64,000 bases of DNA from CAKSNH01 sp964422725 (GCA_964422725.1 CAYRCC010000003.1:45114-109113), one strand, 5' to 3'. Shown: positions 18,181-27,354, counted from the stretch's first letter. Program-made: numbers and translations. Notes: a model not told the origin generated them from the letters alone.

Positions 18181-18806
18181 TAAATACGTTCTTCCTTCAT
18201 CTTAACAAAGTTTTTCAAAAGTTCAACCGCCATATCAATTCCCAGTTTGCTGCTGTTTATGCAGATATCATAGTTATCGGGCTTACCCCACTCGCGGTTG
18301 GTGTAATAATTGTAGTAGGTTTTTCTGCGTTTTTCGGTTTTTACGATTTTATCCTTTGCCTTTTCCGGCGATAAATCGGCTTCCTTTTGAATACGTCCGA
18401 TTTTGAACGGCATATTAGCGTGAATAAACACATTCACATTAGGTATATTGCAGTCATCAAGTACATAATCGGCACAACGTCCTACAATTACGCATGAGCC
18501 TTTCTTTGCGATATCTTTGATGATTTCTGACTGTGCGATAAACAGCTTGTCGTTTATCGGCATTTCGTAGTATATCGGTGAATTTACACCGCGCATTGCA
18601 TTGCCGGTGACCAGTGAATAGAGCAGGCTGTTTGTAGCACGTTCGTCGATTTCTCTGAGTACGTCTTTATGTAAGTCGCTGTTTTGTGCGGCAAGAGTTA
18701 CAAGCTCCTTGTCATAGAAAGGAATGTCGAGTGCTTTGGCAAGCTTTTCGCCTATTTCGCGACCGCCGCTGCCGTATTGTCTGCCGATTGTAATAACTGT
18801 TTTCAT
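18180..18806 (-). CDS. Cytidylate kinase-like family protein
   Basis: A 208-residue cytoplasmic P-loop protein starting [23 protein letters not shown], the nucleotide-binding loop of the cytidylate-kinase-like family. The middle has [15 protein letters not shown] and the C-terminal part [28 protein letters not shown], with [15 protein letters not shown] typical of this family rather than of canonical Cmk. It probably phosphorylates a nucleotide or small molecule; the substrate is not established for this family. The ATG has GAGAGGGGTAATTTTTT upstream. The subtilase gene follows with a one-base overlap, an arrangement for which I see no functional reason. Confidence 0.82.
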   Translation of the reverse strand: MKTVITIGRQYGSGGREIGEKLAKALDIPFYDKELVTLAAQNSDLHKDVLREIDERATNSLLYSLVTGNAMRGVNSPIYYEMPINDKLFIAQSEIIKDIAKKGSCVIVGRCADYVLDDCNIPNVNVFIHANMPFKIGRIQKEADLSPEKAKDKIVKTEKRRKTYYNYYTNREWGKPDNYDICINSSKLGIDMAVELLKNFVKMKEERI

Positions 18807-18953
18807 AAAAAATTACCCCTCTCAATAAAATATATTCGTAACGGTATATTGAATTTTTTAGGTGTTTTTTTAATAATTCAGAGTACATATAAATTTGCAA
18901 ACCGAATTATTATAATTATACAGGCTGTCGACATTCTGAGGAGGTATCGGAAA

Positions 18954-19198
18954 GATATCCGATGTCCGCAGGACGGTTTTGTGCAAGAAACTGCCGGACA
19001 CCGCCGCAAGCTCCGCCGAACGGGCAGAAAAATTTCAGAATAAATTTATCGGCAGTCTGTATAATTATTATATACTTTTTTTAAAAAATTTTCAACCTAA
19101 TTATGTTATATATATACCGCAAAATTGCAAATATAAAACATATAAAATTCAATTGAAAAATTATCGGGAGGATATCCGATACTTGCAGGGCGGTTTTG
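18954..19198. repeat. Two diverged 28-bp direct repeats upstream of the topoisomerase pair
   Basis: GATATCCGATGTCCGCAGGA (start of copy at 18954-18981) and GATATCCGATACTTGCAGGG (start of copy at 19171-19198) both continue to CGGTTTTG, differing at five positions, 217 bp apart. Apart from these, the 480-bp stretch between the kinase-like gene and parE shows only the promoter at 19251. Confidence 0.55.
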
Positions 19199-19250
19199 CC
19201 GTAAACTCTGTTGAATAAGGCAAAAATCCGAAAATACAGCAAACAAATAT

Positions 19251-19279
19251 TTGACAAACAGGTGAATTTATGATTAAAT
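19251..19279 (+). promoter_or_regulatory. Probable promoter of the parE/parC-like operon
   Basis: A perfect TTGACA (19251-19256) with 17-bp spacing to TTAAAT (19274-19279), which matches four of six -10 positions, lies 44 bp before the start codon. Confidence 0.5.
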
Positions 19280-19322
19280 ATATTTATTGCGATTTAATTT
19301 TGAAATAGTGAGGTTTTTATAT

Positions 19323-21341
19323 ATGCCAAAGAAAAAAGAAGAATACGGTAACGAAAGCATATCAAGCCTTAAAGGCGCGGACAGAGTGCGCAAGCGTCCG
19401 GCGGTAATTTTTGGGTCTGACGGGCTTGAGGGGTGTCAACATTCGTTTTTTGAAATACTTTCTAATTCGATAGACGAGGCACGCGAGGGTTACGGAAACG
19501 TTATTGAAGTGACGCGGTATATGGATAAGTCAATAGAGGTGCGCGATTACGGGCGTGGTATACCGCTTGATTACAACGAAAAAGAGGAACGCTATAACTG
19601 GGAGCTTGTTTACTGTGAACTGTATGCCGGCGGTAAATATAACAATAATAACGGCGGAATGTATGAGTACAGTCTGGGTCTTAACGGTTTGGGCGCGTGT
19701 GCAACACAGTACAGTTCGGAGTATATGGACGTTGCGGTGTTTCGGGATAAAACGAAATATACACTGCATTTTGAAAAGGGTGAGAATATAGGCGGTTTAA
19801 CAAAAGAGCCGTACAACAAAAAGGAAACCGGTTCACTTCAGCGGTGGAAGCCTGACAGCGATGTTTTTACCGATATAGACATTCCGCTTGAATTTTTTTG
19901 CGATGTGCTGAAAAAGCAAGCTATGGTAAACGCCGGCATAAAGTTTATTTTATACAACGAAACGTCCGACGGTATGGAAATGACCGAATACTATTACGAA
20001 AACGGTATAGTGGACTATTTGAAAGAGGCGGTGGGCGAGAAATATTTTACGGGCGTTGAAAGCTGGGAGGCTGAGCGGCGCGGACGTGACCGTGAGGATA
20101 AACCGGAATATAAGGTTAAAATGCAGATTGCGTTTTGCTTTTCAAATGAAACAAATATGCTTGAATATTACCACAATTCGAGTTGGCTGGAGCACGGCGG
20201 TTCACCGGACAAGGCGGTGAAAAATGCTTTTGTGTTTGCGATAGATAAGTATTTAAAGCAAAACAGCAAGTATAATAAAAATGAATCGAAAATAACATTT
20301 GTTGACGTTGCGGACTGTCTGGCACTTGTGATTAATTCGTTCTCCACACAGACAAGCTACGAAAACCAAACCAAAAAAGCGATTAACAACAAGTTTATAC
20401 AAGAGTCTATGACGGAGTTTCTGCGCCATCAGCTGGAGGTATATTTTATCGAAAACAAAACAGATGCGGATAAGATTACCAATCAGGTGCTTGTAAACAA
20501 GCGCAGCCGCGAAAACGCCGAAAAGGCAAGAGTGGATATAAAGAAAAAGCTTACAGGGTCGATGGACGTGACAAACCGCGTTAAAAAGTTTCACGACTGC
20601 CGCACAAAGGACGTGTCGAAACGTGAGGTTTATATAGTTGAGGGTGATTCCGCACTCGGCTCGTGTAAACTTGCAAGAGATGCGGAATTTCAGGCGATTA
20701 TGCCTATAAGAGGTAAAATATTAAACTGCCTTAAAGCCGACTACAACAAGATATTTCAAAGCGAAATAATTACAGACCTTGTAAAGGTACTCGGCTGCGG
20801 CGTTGAGATTACGTCAAAGCATAATAAGTCGCTTAACAGCTTTGACATTAACAATCTTGACTGGGACAAGGTTATAATCTGTACCGATGCCGACGTTGAC
20901 GGATTCCAGATTCGCACGCTTGTGCTTACTATGATTTATAGGCTTATGCCGACTCTTATACGTGAGGGCAAGGTGTTTATTGCGGAATCGCCGTTGTACG
21001 AAATAATCATCACTAAGGGTAAACGCAAGGGGGAGAGGCTGTTTGCGTATAATGACGGTGAAAAGGAAACTATGGTGCGCGGACTGATTGAGGACGGACT
21101 GTCAAAAGAAAAAAACGATTATGAGATAAAAAGGTCAAAGGGACTTGGCGAAAATCAGCCGGAAATGATGTCGCTGACAACAATGCATCCGGCAACGCGC
21201 CGGCTCATAAAGGTACTGCCGGAGGAGGCGGAAAGTACGTTCCGTATGTTTGACGTACTCCTCGGCGATAACATACAGGGGCGTAAGGATTATATAGCAG
21301 AGCATGGAAACGAGTATATGCAAATGCTTGACTTGTCGTAA
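19323..21341 (+). CDS. Type IIA topoisomerase B subunit, divergent ParE/GyrB paralogue
   Basis: A 672-residue ATPase subunit of a type IIA topoisomerase. ATG 19323 follows GTGAGG at nine bases. The GHKL ATPase is intact: FFEILSNSIDEA (catalytic Glu44, Mg-binding Asn48), RDYGRGIPLDY, and LGLNGLGACATQYSS. The TOPRIM domain has EGDSA (about residue 440) and DADVDG (about residue 521). Several usually invariant neighbours are changed: EGDSALGSCKLARDAEFQ where gyrase and topo IV have EGDSAGGSAKQGRD, and DADVDGFQIR for DADVDGxHIR. This matches a second, divergent topoisomerase set known in Clostridia rather than the housekeeping gyrase. The A subunit follows 53 bp downstream. Confidence 0.88.
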   Translation: MPKKKEEYGNESISSLKGADRVRKRPAVIFGSDGLEGCQHSFFEILSNSIDEAREGYGNVIEVTRYMDKSIEVRDYGRGIPLDYNEKEERYNWELVYCELYAGGKYNNNNGGMYEYSLGLNGLGACATQYSSEYMDVAVFRDKTKYTLHFEKGENIGGLTKEPYNKKETGSLQRWKPDSDVFTDIDIPLEFFCDVLKKQAMVNAGIKFILYNETSDGMEMTEYYYENGIVDYLKEAVGEKYFTGVESWEAERRGRDREDKPEYKVKMQIAFCFSNETNMLEYYHNSSWLEHGGSPDKAVKNAFVFAIDKYLKQNSKYNKNESKITFVDVADCLALVINSFSTQTSYENQTKKAINNKFIQESMTEFLRHQLEVYFIENKTDADKITNQVLVNKRSRENAEKARVDIKKKLTGSMDVTNRVKKFHDCRTKDVSKREVYIVEGDSALGSCKLARDAEFQAIMPIRGKILNCLKADYNKIFQSEIITDLVKVLGCGVEITSKHNKSLNSFDINNLDWDKVIICTDADVDGFQIRTLVLTMIYRLMPTLIREGKVFIAESPLYEIIITKGKRKGERLFAYNDGEKETMVRGLIEDGLSKEKNDYEIKRSKGLGENQPEMMSLTTMHPATRRLIKVLPEEAESTFRMFDVLLGDNIQGRKDYIAEHGNEYMQMLDLS

Positions 21342-21394
21342 TGCTTTTGCGGCCTGCGGTAATTTTTAACCTATAAAGGAATGGTAATAATTAT

Positions 21395-23614
21395 ATGAAA
21401 AAGAAAAACAGCAGTAATGAAAAAAAGGAAATAGTGCCTGCAAAAATTGAAAATCAGATTATCACGCAAACTCTTGAAAAAAATTATATGCCGTATGCAA
21501 TGAGTGTTATTGTGTCGCGCGCAATACCCGAGATTGACGGATTAAAGCCGGCACACAGAAAATTGCTCTATACAATGTATACTATGGGACTTTTGGGCGG
21601 CAAGCTGACAAAATCGGCAAATGTAGTGGGACAGACGATGAAACTCAATCCGCACGGTGATTCGGCGATTTACGAAACTATGGTACGTCTTACAGCCGGC
21701 AACGAGTCGCTTTTGCACCCGTTGGTGGAATCACAGGGTAACTTCGGAAAGCATTATTCGCGTGATATGGCATATGCGGCATCAAGATACACCGAGGTGC
21801 GTCTTGAACCGATTTGTGAGGAGCTGTTCGGTGATATTAACAAAAACACAGTCGAGTTTGTCGATAACTATGACGGTGAATTGAAAGAACCGACTCTTTT
21901 GCCGGTTGCGTTTCCGAATATTTTGGTAAATCCGAATCAGGGTATAGCGGTAGGTATGGCGAGCAATATATGTTCGTTTAATCTTAGAGAAGTGTGTGAT
22001 GCGGTTATAGCGTATATGGACGATGAAAATGCCGATTTGCTTGAATATATGCCGGCACCGGATTTTTCGACTGGTGCATACCTGATTTATTCACAGGACG
22101 CAATGCGGGAAATATACAGAACAGGCAGAGGCAGCTTTAAGCTGCGCGCAAAGTATTCGTATGACAAGGCAAACAACTGTATAGAAATAACACAGATTTC
22201 GTATACGACAACGGTTGAGGCTATAATGGAGAAGATAATCGAGCTTATCAAGGCAAACAAGATACGCGAAATTTCGGACGTGCGTGACGAAACGGATTTG
22301 GGCGGTCTTAAACTTACGCTTGATTTAAAGCGCGGCACCGACCCTGACGCACTTATGACAAAGCTGTTTAAAATGACTCCGCTTGAGGACAGCTTTGGGT
22401 GCAATTTTAACGTACTGATAAACGGCAGACCACAGGTGATTGGAGTCGGTGCGATTATCGGCGAGTGGGTAAGGTTTCGTATGGACTGTATTAAAAACAG
22501 CTTAAAGTACGATATAGCCAAAAAGAGTGAGCGTATGCATTTGCTTTTGGGTCTTAAAAAGATACTTATGGATATTGATAAGGCAATAAGCATAATTCGT
22601 CATACGGAACAGGAAAGTGAAGTTGTACCTAATTTGATGATGGGATTTTCGATTGATGAGGTACAGGCGGAATATATCGCGGAAATCAAGCTCAGAAACC
22701 TCAACAGGGAATATATTATCAAGCGTACGGCTGAAATTGAAAACCTGATGGCGGATATAGACCGAATGCAGGGTATTCTTGAAGATGATAAGAAAGTGCA
22801 TAAGCTTATCCGCGGACAGCTTGAGCAAATCAGCAAAAAGTACGGCGCGGACAGAAAAACAATGCTTATTGATGACAGTGAAGTAAAGGTTTATCAAGAG
22901 GAGGAGCATATTGACGATTATGCGCTTACGATTTTCGTTACAAGGGAAAATTATATAAAGAAGGTGTCGGCACTGTCGCTGCGCGCAACAACCGCCGAGC
23001 ACAAGCTCAAGGAGAACGACGAGGTTGTTCAGGCGATTGAAACGACGAACAAGAGTGAAATATTGCTGTTTTCAAACAAAAGCGTGGTATACAAGATGAG
23101 GACTCACGAGCTTGCGGACACTAAGGTCAGCAATATGGGTGAGTATCTGCCGAGTATGCTGGGACTTGCCGAGGACGAAAAAATAATTTACACCGTTGTT
23201 ACGACTGATTACAAGGGAATGATGCTGTTTGGGTTTGAAAACGGCAAAATGGCTAAAATAGAGTTGTCGAATTATGCAACGAAAACAAATCGTAAAAAAC
23301 TGGTGGGGGCGTATTCGGACAAGTCGCCGATTTCGGTTATACGATTTATGAACGAGGATATCAGAATTGTAGTGTATTCCGACAGCGGAAAAGCACTTGT
23401 TGTGGAAACGGAAAAAATTCCGCTGAAGGCTACAAAGAGTACACAGGGCGTTCAGGTTATGAAACTGAAAAAAGGAACGGTTATGAGTTGGGCACAGCTT
23501 GCCGAGGAAAGCGGCATAAAGGATTTGGCATATTATTCAACCAAGAATATACCGGCGACGGGTTGTTTCATTAAAAAAGATGACTCTGTGGAAAAACAGC
23601 TTACGTTGTTTTAA
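21395..23614 (+). CDS. Type IIA topoisomerase A subunit, divergent ParC/GyrA paralogue
   Basis: A 739-residue DNA breakage-reunion subunit. The catalytic tyrosine is Tyr132 in AASRYTEVRLEP. The quinolone-contact region reads NPHGDSAIYETMV, with Ser90 and Glu94 at the positions corresponding to GyrA Ser83 and Asp87, a combination also seen in ParC. The helical tower and coiled coil follow, then a shortened C-terminal beta-pinwheel (IYTVVTTDYKGMMLFGFENGKMAKIEL, IRIVVYSDSGKALVVETEKI) without a recognisable GyrA box. It is therefore more like topo IV ParC than gyrase A. It is encoded just after its B subunit, and the two should form a heterotetramer. Confidence 0.88.
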   Translation: MKKKNSSNEKKEIVPAKIENQIITQTLEKNYMPYAMSVIVSRAIPEIDGLKPAHRKLLYTMYTMGLLGGKLTKSANVVGQTMKLNPHGDSAIYETMVRLTAGNESLLHPLVESQGNFGKHYSRDMAYAASRYTEVRLEPICEELFGDINKNTVEFVDNYDGELKEPTLLPVAFPNILVNPNQGIAVGMASNICSFNLREVCDAVIAYMDDENADLLEYMPAPDFSTGAYLIYSQDAMREIYRTGRGSFKLRAKYSYDKANNCIEITQISYTTTVEAIMEKIIELIKANKIREISDVRDETDLGGLKLTLDLKRGTDPDALMTKLFKMTPLEDSFGCNFNVLINGRPQVIGVGAIIGEWVRFRMDCIKNSLKYDIAKKSERMHLLLGLKKILMDIDKAISIIRHTEQESEVVPNLMMGFSIDEVQAEYIAEIKLRNLNREYIIKRTAEIENLMADIDRMQGILEDDKKVHKLIRGQLEQISKKYGADRKTMLIDDSEVKVYQEEEHIDDYALTIFVTRENYIKKVSALSLRATTAEHKLKENDEVVQAIETTNKSEILLFSNKSVVYKMRTHELADTKVSNMGEYLPSMLGLAEDEKIIYTVVTTDYKGMMLFGFENGKMAKIELSNYATKTNRKKLVGAYSDKSPISVIRFMNEDIRIVVYSDSGKALVVETEKIPLKATKSTQGVQVMKLKKGTVMSWAQLAEESGIKDLAYYSTKNIPATGCFIKKDDSVEKQLTLF

Positions 23615-23675
23615 AGCAATTATGGAGCAGACGGGAAACAAATAAAATTCCTGTTTGAGCAGAAAATAGATTTAT

Positions 23676-23997
23676 GATGCGGACGAGTTAATCGGAACGG
23701 CACTTGTTTATTATGAACAGGAAGTCGAAAGCCGGGAAATTGCTTATAACCTCGGCAAAAATATTGGCAAAAAGGTTATGCGGCAGAGGTGATGCGGAGA
23801 GTTATTGAATTTGCGGTCAATCAATTGCGTATTTCGGAGTTTGCGGGGAGATATGCTGTGGAAAATCCGAACTCAGGCGATGTGATGAAAAGCTCGGTTT
23901 TGAGTATAAAAAAGATATTCCTTATGAGTGCAATGACGGAACGGTTATGAGAAAAGGTATTCAGTGCCGATTGATTATTGATAAGGCAGAAAATTAA
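23676..23997 (+). pseudogene. Frameshifted remnant of a GNAT acetyltransferase (RimJ/RimL-like)
   Basis: Reading with two frame changes gives ELIGTALVYYEQEVESREIA, then, after a shift at AAAAAGG (about 23770), GYAAEVMRRVIEFAVNQL and GRYAVENPNSGDVMK, then after a second shift (about 23890) LGFEYKKDIPYECNDGTVMR before the stop TAA. Together these are the C-terminal part of a GNAT domain (acetyl-CoA-binding loop, then the NPxSGxVMxKxGF signature). The N-terminal half is missing and the frame is broken twice, so it is not functional. Confidence 0.72.
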
Positions 23998-24056
23998 AGA
24001 GTTGTTCGCCGGACGGCGAAATTCCGCTAAAAGTGGTGAAAATCACTTTTTTTGAA

Positions 24057-24083
24057 AGGCTGTTGACATTTTGTTGACAGCCT
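24057..24083. repeat. Short palindrome AGGCTGT...ACAGCCT
   Basis: AGGCTGTTGACA pairs with its mirror TGTTGACAGCCT. The same flank (TGAAAATCAC then AAAGGCTGT) occurs at 63929, where the stem reads AGGCTGTCGGC / GCCGACAGCCT. Probably a terminator hairpin or a small dispersed palindrome. Confidence 0.5.
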
Positions 24084-24238
24084 GAAACAAATAAGTATGT
24101 ATTTTTGTCTGTTTTTCTATTTGAAATATACGCTGTTTTAATAAAATTGTCATTAATCATTGACAATTCAACACCGTGTTTGTAGGAATATTTAATTATC
24201 CGTTGACGAAACTTAGCTGCTGGTGTTGTAATGTTATT

Positions 24239-24316
24239 TATAGGAAAATCACTCCGTTCTGATATTTGTTTTTGTCGTTATTAACATTATATCATACTTG
24301 GTTTGATTTTCCTATA
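24239..24316. mobile_element. 78-bp MITE-like element with 13-bp terminal inverted repeats
   Basis: It is bounded by TATAGGAAAATCA and TGATTTTCCTATA, perfect 13-bp inverted repeats. Bases 24258-24316 are identical, in inverted orientation, to 27513-27571. The element has no coding capacity. It lies 7 bp beyond the 3' end of the anti-sigma gene. Confidence 0.75.
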
Positions 24317-24323
24317 TTTTTTG

Positions 24324-25472
24324 TCATTTATCAATTGTATCGCAACATAAATAAATATCCAAAAAACCACTGCCGCTGTTTTCCGAAACAGCATAAGTAT
24401 ATGCAACGCCGTTTTCGTCAAGCACCGAAAGTAACATTTCCATTTTATCCGATTCCAAAACATAGCACTTACCGTTATACTCCGCACCGATACTGCTCAA
24501 TGCGGTTAATGCCGATTGCTTATACTCCGCGCTCAGCGTAATGTTTAATACGGTATTTGTCATCGGTGCTGCCGCTGCGCCGCTCGCTGCCTTCTTTCCG
24601 GGACCCTGCGCACCCAAAACATTACCTGACAGCTCCGTTTTTCGGCTTTTTGCAACGTTTTGTTCCTCCAAATCCTCACTGCCGTCCAGACTGTAAGCGG
24701 TAACCGCATTTTCAATTTGATTGGTTTCCGGAGAAACAGTATCCGCTTTATCAGACACTGTTTTCGGTGTGCCGGTTGGTGTGTTTTCCGGCTGTACAAT
24801 CGCAGAAACATCTGCATTATCCGCACCGGAATTATTGTGCTTGTCTTCAGGCACTGTGCTTGTCAAAGTATCGGCTGTACTTTTGCCGTATTCCTGACTG
24901 GAGTTTTCTGCTTTTGCTGTATCGCTGTGTTTTTCGACAGCTTTGCCGTAAGAGTCTGCACTTTCTTTGTTATTATCAAAACTGTCTGTTGCCGACGGGG
25001 TTACAGCCGTCCCGGTTTGCGGCAAAGTGTCGGGAATATCCGTTTGCATATCGCTTTGGTCAACCGCATTTTTCGGCAAAACAGATTTAACGCTTTGCTC
25101 ACTGCCGCCGCGCAGTGCTCCGTATGACAGCATTTTCGGTATGTCCGCTTTAACCATTACAAGCAAAAGAATACAAGCCGCCGCCGCGGAATATGTGCGG
25201 TAATTGAATATTTTTCTGCGGTCAAATCTACGTACAGCTGCGGTGAATGTATTTGTTTCGTCTATGCGTTTATTGAGTTTATCCAGAAAATCGTCAGGCA
25301 CGGGAATTTCAGGCATAGAATTCATACATTTTACTATTTTTTGCATATCTTCCAGTTCCCTTTTACACTCGCCGCATTCGGTAATATGAAGGTGCATTTC
25401 ATTTTTTAGTGTGTCCGAAAGACTGTTGTCTATATAATCATCAATGTGTTGTCTGAAACTTGTGCAATTCAT
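24324..25472 (-). CDS. Membrane anti-sigma factor with zf-HC2 (ZAS) domain
   Basis: A 382-residue single-pass membrane protein. The N-terminal cytoplasmic ZAS domain has the zinc motif His29-x3-Cys33-x2-Cys36 (HITECGEC), the hallmark of anti-sigma factors for ECF sigma factors. A single transmembrane segment lies around residues 94-108 (YSAAAACILLLVMV). A long low-complexity Ser/Thr/Asp/Glu-rich extracytoplasmic linker follows (about residues 115-290), then a compact C-terminal domain of about 85 residues (LNITLSAEYKQSALTAL to the end) that is the likely signal-sensing part. It is encoded after the ECF sigma gene (120-bp gap holding a hairpin) and should sequester that sigma. The signal is unknown. 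Confidence 0.88.
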   Translation of the reverse strand: MNCTSFRQHIDDYIDNSLSDTLKNEMHLHITECGECKRELEDMQKIVKCMNSMPEIPVPDDFLDKLNKRIDETNTFTAAVRRFDRRKIFNYRTYSAAAACILLLVMVKADIPKMLSYGALRGGSEQSVKSVLPKNAVDQSDMQTDIPDTLPQTGTAVTPSATDSFDNNKESADSYGKAVEKHSDTAKAENSSQEYGKSTADTLTSTVPEDKHNNSGADNADVSAIVQPENTPTGTPKTVSDKADTVSPETNQIENAVTAYSLDGSEDLEEQNVAKSRKTELSGNVLGAQGPGKKAASGAAAAPMTNTVLNITLSAEYKQSALTALSSIGAEYNGKCYVLESDKMEMLLSVLDENGVAYTYAVSENSGSGFLDIYLCCDTIDK

Positions 25473-25524
25473 TTTATGCCCTCCTTTACAAAAAATTATT
25501 TAGTAGCTTTTACAATCGAAAACT

Positions 25525-25558
25525 GGCGAACTGTCGGCAAAATACCGACAGCCTCGCC
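25525..25558. terminator. Hairpin between the sigma and anti-sigma genes
   Basis: GGCGAACTGTCGG pairs with CCGACAGCCTCGCC around the loop CAAAATA, leaving one unpaired base. There is no T tract on the minus strand, so it is more likely an mRNA-stabilising or attenuating hairpin than a full terminator. It shares the CTGTCGGCAAAA core with the palindrome at 63929. Confidence 0.45.
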
Positions 25559-25591
25559 GCTCCTTTTCGCACGCATTAATTTAGACGTAGC

Positions 25592-26170
25592 TTAACCGAA
25601 AAAGTTCCGATTTTTCAAAAGCTCTTTTTTTAAAGCGGCTCTCGCTCGGCTGAGCCTTGATTTCACCGTCCCCATGGGGACATTCAATATAGCCGCTATT
25701 TGCTCGTATGCCAGTCCCTCAATATCGTATAAGGTCAAAACGGCTTTGTATTCGTCCTTAAGACGGGATATTGCACTGCGGACTTCGCTTTGCGTTTCCG
25801 AAATCTCGACTTGTTCGTCGGGCGTATGTGCATCGTCTTTTATATCAAATTCGCGTTCATCGTCACCCATATGCGCGTTTATACTGAAAGTGTTGGCGTG
25901 CCGGTTTCTTTTCCTGAGAAAATCGGTGCAAACATTCGCTGTTATACGATAAATCCACGTTGAAAGCGAGGATTGCTCTTTGAAACTCCCGATTGAACGG
26001 TATACTTTTATAAAAACCTCCTGTGCCGCATCTGCCGCATCGTCGCTGTCCGACAGCATACCGTAAGCAATATTTATTACCTTTGACTGGTATGTTTCCA
26101 CCAACTCGTTAAAAGCACTGCGGTCACCGTTTTTGCACAGCATAATAAGCTCAGCATCGTTTTTTTTCAA
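25592..26170 (-). CDS. ECF RNA polymerase sigma factor (sigma-70 family)
   Basis: A sigma factor of about 192 residues containing only regions 2 and 4. Region 2 is visible in AFNELVETYQSKVINIAYGML, then DAAQEVFIKVYRSIGSF and STWIYRITANVCTDFLRKR; region 4 in LKDEYKAVLTLYDIEGLAYE and NVPMGTVKSRLSRARAALKKEL. I set the start at TTG 26170 because AAGGAGGG ends seven bases before it; the in-frame ATG at 26176 directly abuts the ribosome binding site. It starts 35 bp after the aroC stop on the same strand and precedes its anti-sigma factor. Its regulon is unknown, and I see no convincing ECF-type promoter of its own. Confidence 0.92.
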   Translation of the reverse strand: MKKNDAELIMLCKNGDRSAFNELVETYQSKVINIAYGMLSDSDDAADAAQEVFIKVYRSIGSFKEQSSLSTWIYRITANVCTDFLRKRNRHANTFSINAHMGDDEREFDIKDDAHTPDEQVEISETQSEVRSAISRLKDEYKAVLTLYDIEGLAYEQIAAILNVPMGTVKSRLSRARAALKKELLKNRNFFG

Positions 26171-26205
26171 GAACATCCCTCCTTTATTCCGATTCGGAAA
26201 ATCAG

Positions 26206-27354
26206 TTAATATTCCGCAATTCTGCTTGTATAAATATCATAGTAGGCTTTGATGTCCTCCAGACAATCACCGCTGAATTTTTCCAAAAACGCCCTGGTTA
26301 TCTCAAAAGCAACAACCGACTCCACAACAACCGAGCACGCCGGAACAGCACATATGTCCGAACGCTCTACAGCCGCTTTTTGTGCGGACTTATCCGTAAG
26401 CTCAACCGTTGAAAGCGGCGTATATAATGTAGGTATCGGTTTCATTGCGGCGCGGACAATTATCGGTTCACCGTTTGACATTCCGCCCTCTATACCTCCG
26501 GCATTGTTTGTGTGTCTGTTAAAACCGTTGTTGTAGTATATTTCATCGTGTACCTTAGAACCGCAGATGTCGGCGCATTTGAACCCCATACCAAATTCCA
26601 CGCCCTTAATGGCTTGCACGCTCATAACTGAAAACGCTATGTTTGCATCAAGCTTTCTGTCGTAATGGACGTAACTGCCCAGTCCTGCCGGTACTCCTTT
26701 TACAACCACTTCCACCACTCCGCCGCATGATTCTCCGCGTTTTTTGATATCGTCTATATATTCCATTGCCGCTTTTTCCGCATCTTTGCCGACGAAACCG
26801 ACCGGCGATACCTTAGCTTTTTCAAAGAAATTATCGTCGTCAGTCCACGAGGCGGTGTCGGACACACTGCCTATACTTACAACGTGAGAGAAAAGTTCTA
26901 TGCCAAACGGCTCCAGTGCCTGCCGCACAAGTGCGCCCACAGCCACGCGCGCGGCAGTTTCTCTGGCACTGGCGCGTTCGAGTACATTTCGCAAATCCTT
27001 ATGGTTATATTTCATACCGCCTGTCAAATCAGCGTGTCCCGGGCGCGGACAGGAAACGGACTTTTCGCCGTTCGAGCTTTCTGTACCCATAATTTCTTCC
27101 CAATTTTCCCAGTCGCGGTTTTGGATTTTAACGGTTATCGGACTTCCGAGTGTATAACCGCCGCGGACACCGGAAAGTATCTGTGCCGTATCCTTTTCTA
27201 TCTGCATACGGCCGCCTCTTCCGTATCCTTGCTGACGGCGTGCAAGTGCCGCATTAATTTTGTTAATGTCAATCTTTATTCCGGCAGGCATTCCCTCGAT
27301 TATTGCCGTAAGACATTGTCCATGAGTTTCGCCTGAGGTAAAATATCTTAACAT
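26206..27354 (-). CDS. aroC: Chorismate synthase
   Basis: Catalyses the last common step of aromatic biosynthesis, EPSP to chorismate, using reduced FMN; cytoplasmic. The protein (382 residues) starts MLRYFTSGETHGQCL, and AGGGAAG lies eight bases upstream of this ATG; an in-frame GTG nine bases earlier is less likely. Family signatures are visible: GETHG, ARRQQGYGRGGRMQIEKD, the SRPGHAD-type segment (here SCPRPGHADLTGGMKY), RASARETAARVAVGAL and NNAGGIEGGMSNGEPI. Length is normal. It is followed at 35 bp by an ECF sigma gene, an unusual partner, and preceded by a good promoter. Confidence 0.96.
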   Translation of the reverse strand: MLRYFTSGETHGQCLTAIIEGMPAGIKIDINKINAALARRQQGYGRGGRMQIEKDTAQILSGVRGGYTLGSPITVKIQNRDWENWEEIMGTESSNGEKSVSCPRPGHADLTGGMKYNHKDLRNVLERASARETAARVAVGALVRQALEPFGIELFSHVVSIGSVSDTASWTDDDNFFEKAKVSPVGFVGKDAEKAAMEYIDDIKKRGESCGGVVEVVVKGVPAGLGSYVHYDRKLDANIAFSVMSVQAIKGVEFGMGFKCADICGSKVHDEIYYNNGFNRHTNNAGGIEGGMSNGEPIIVRAAMKPIPTLYTPLSTVELTDKSAQKAAVERSDICAVPACSVVVESVVAFEITRAFLEKFSGDCLEDIKAYYDIYTSRIAEY

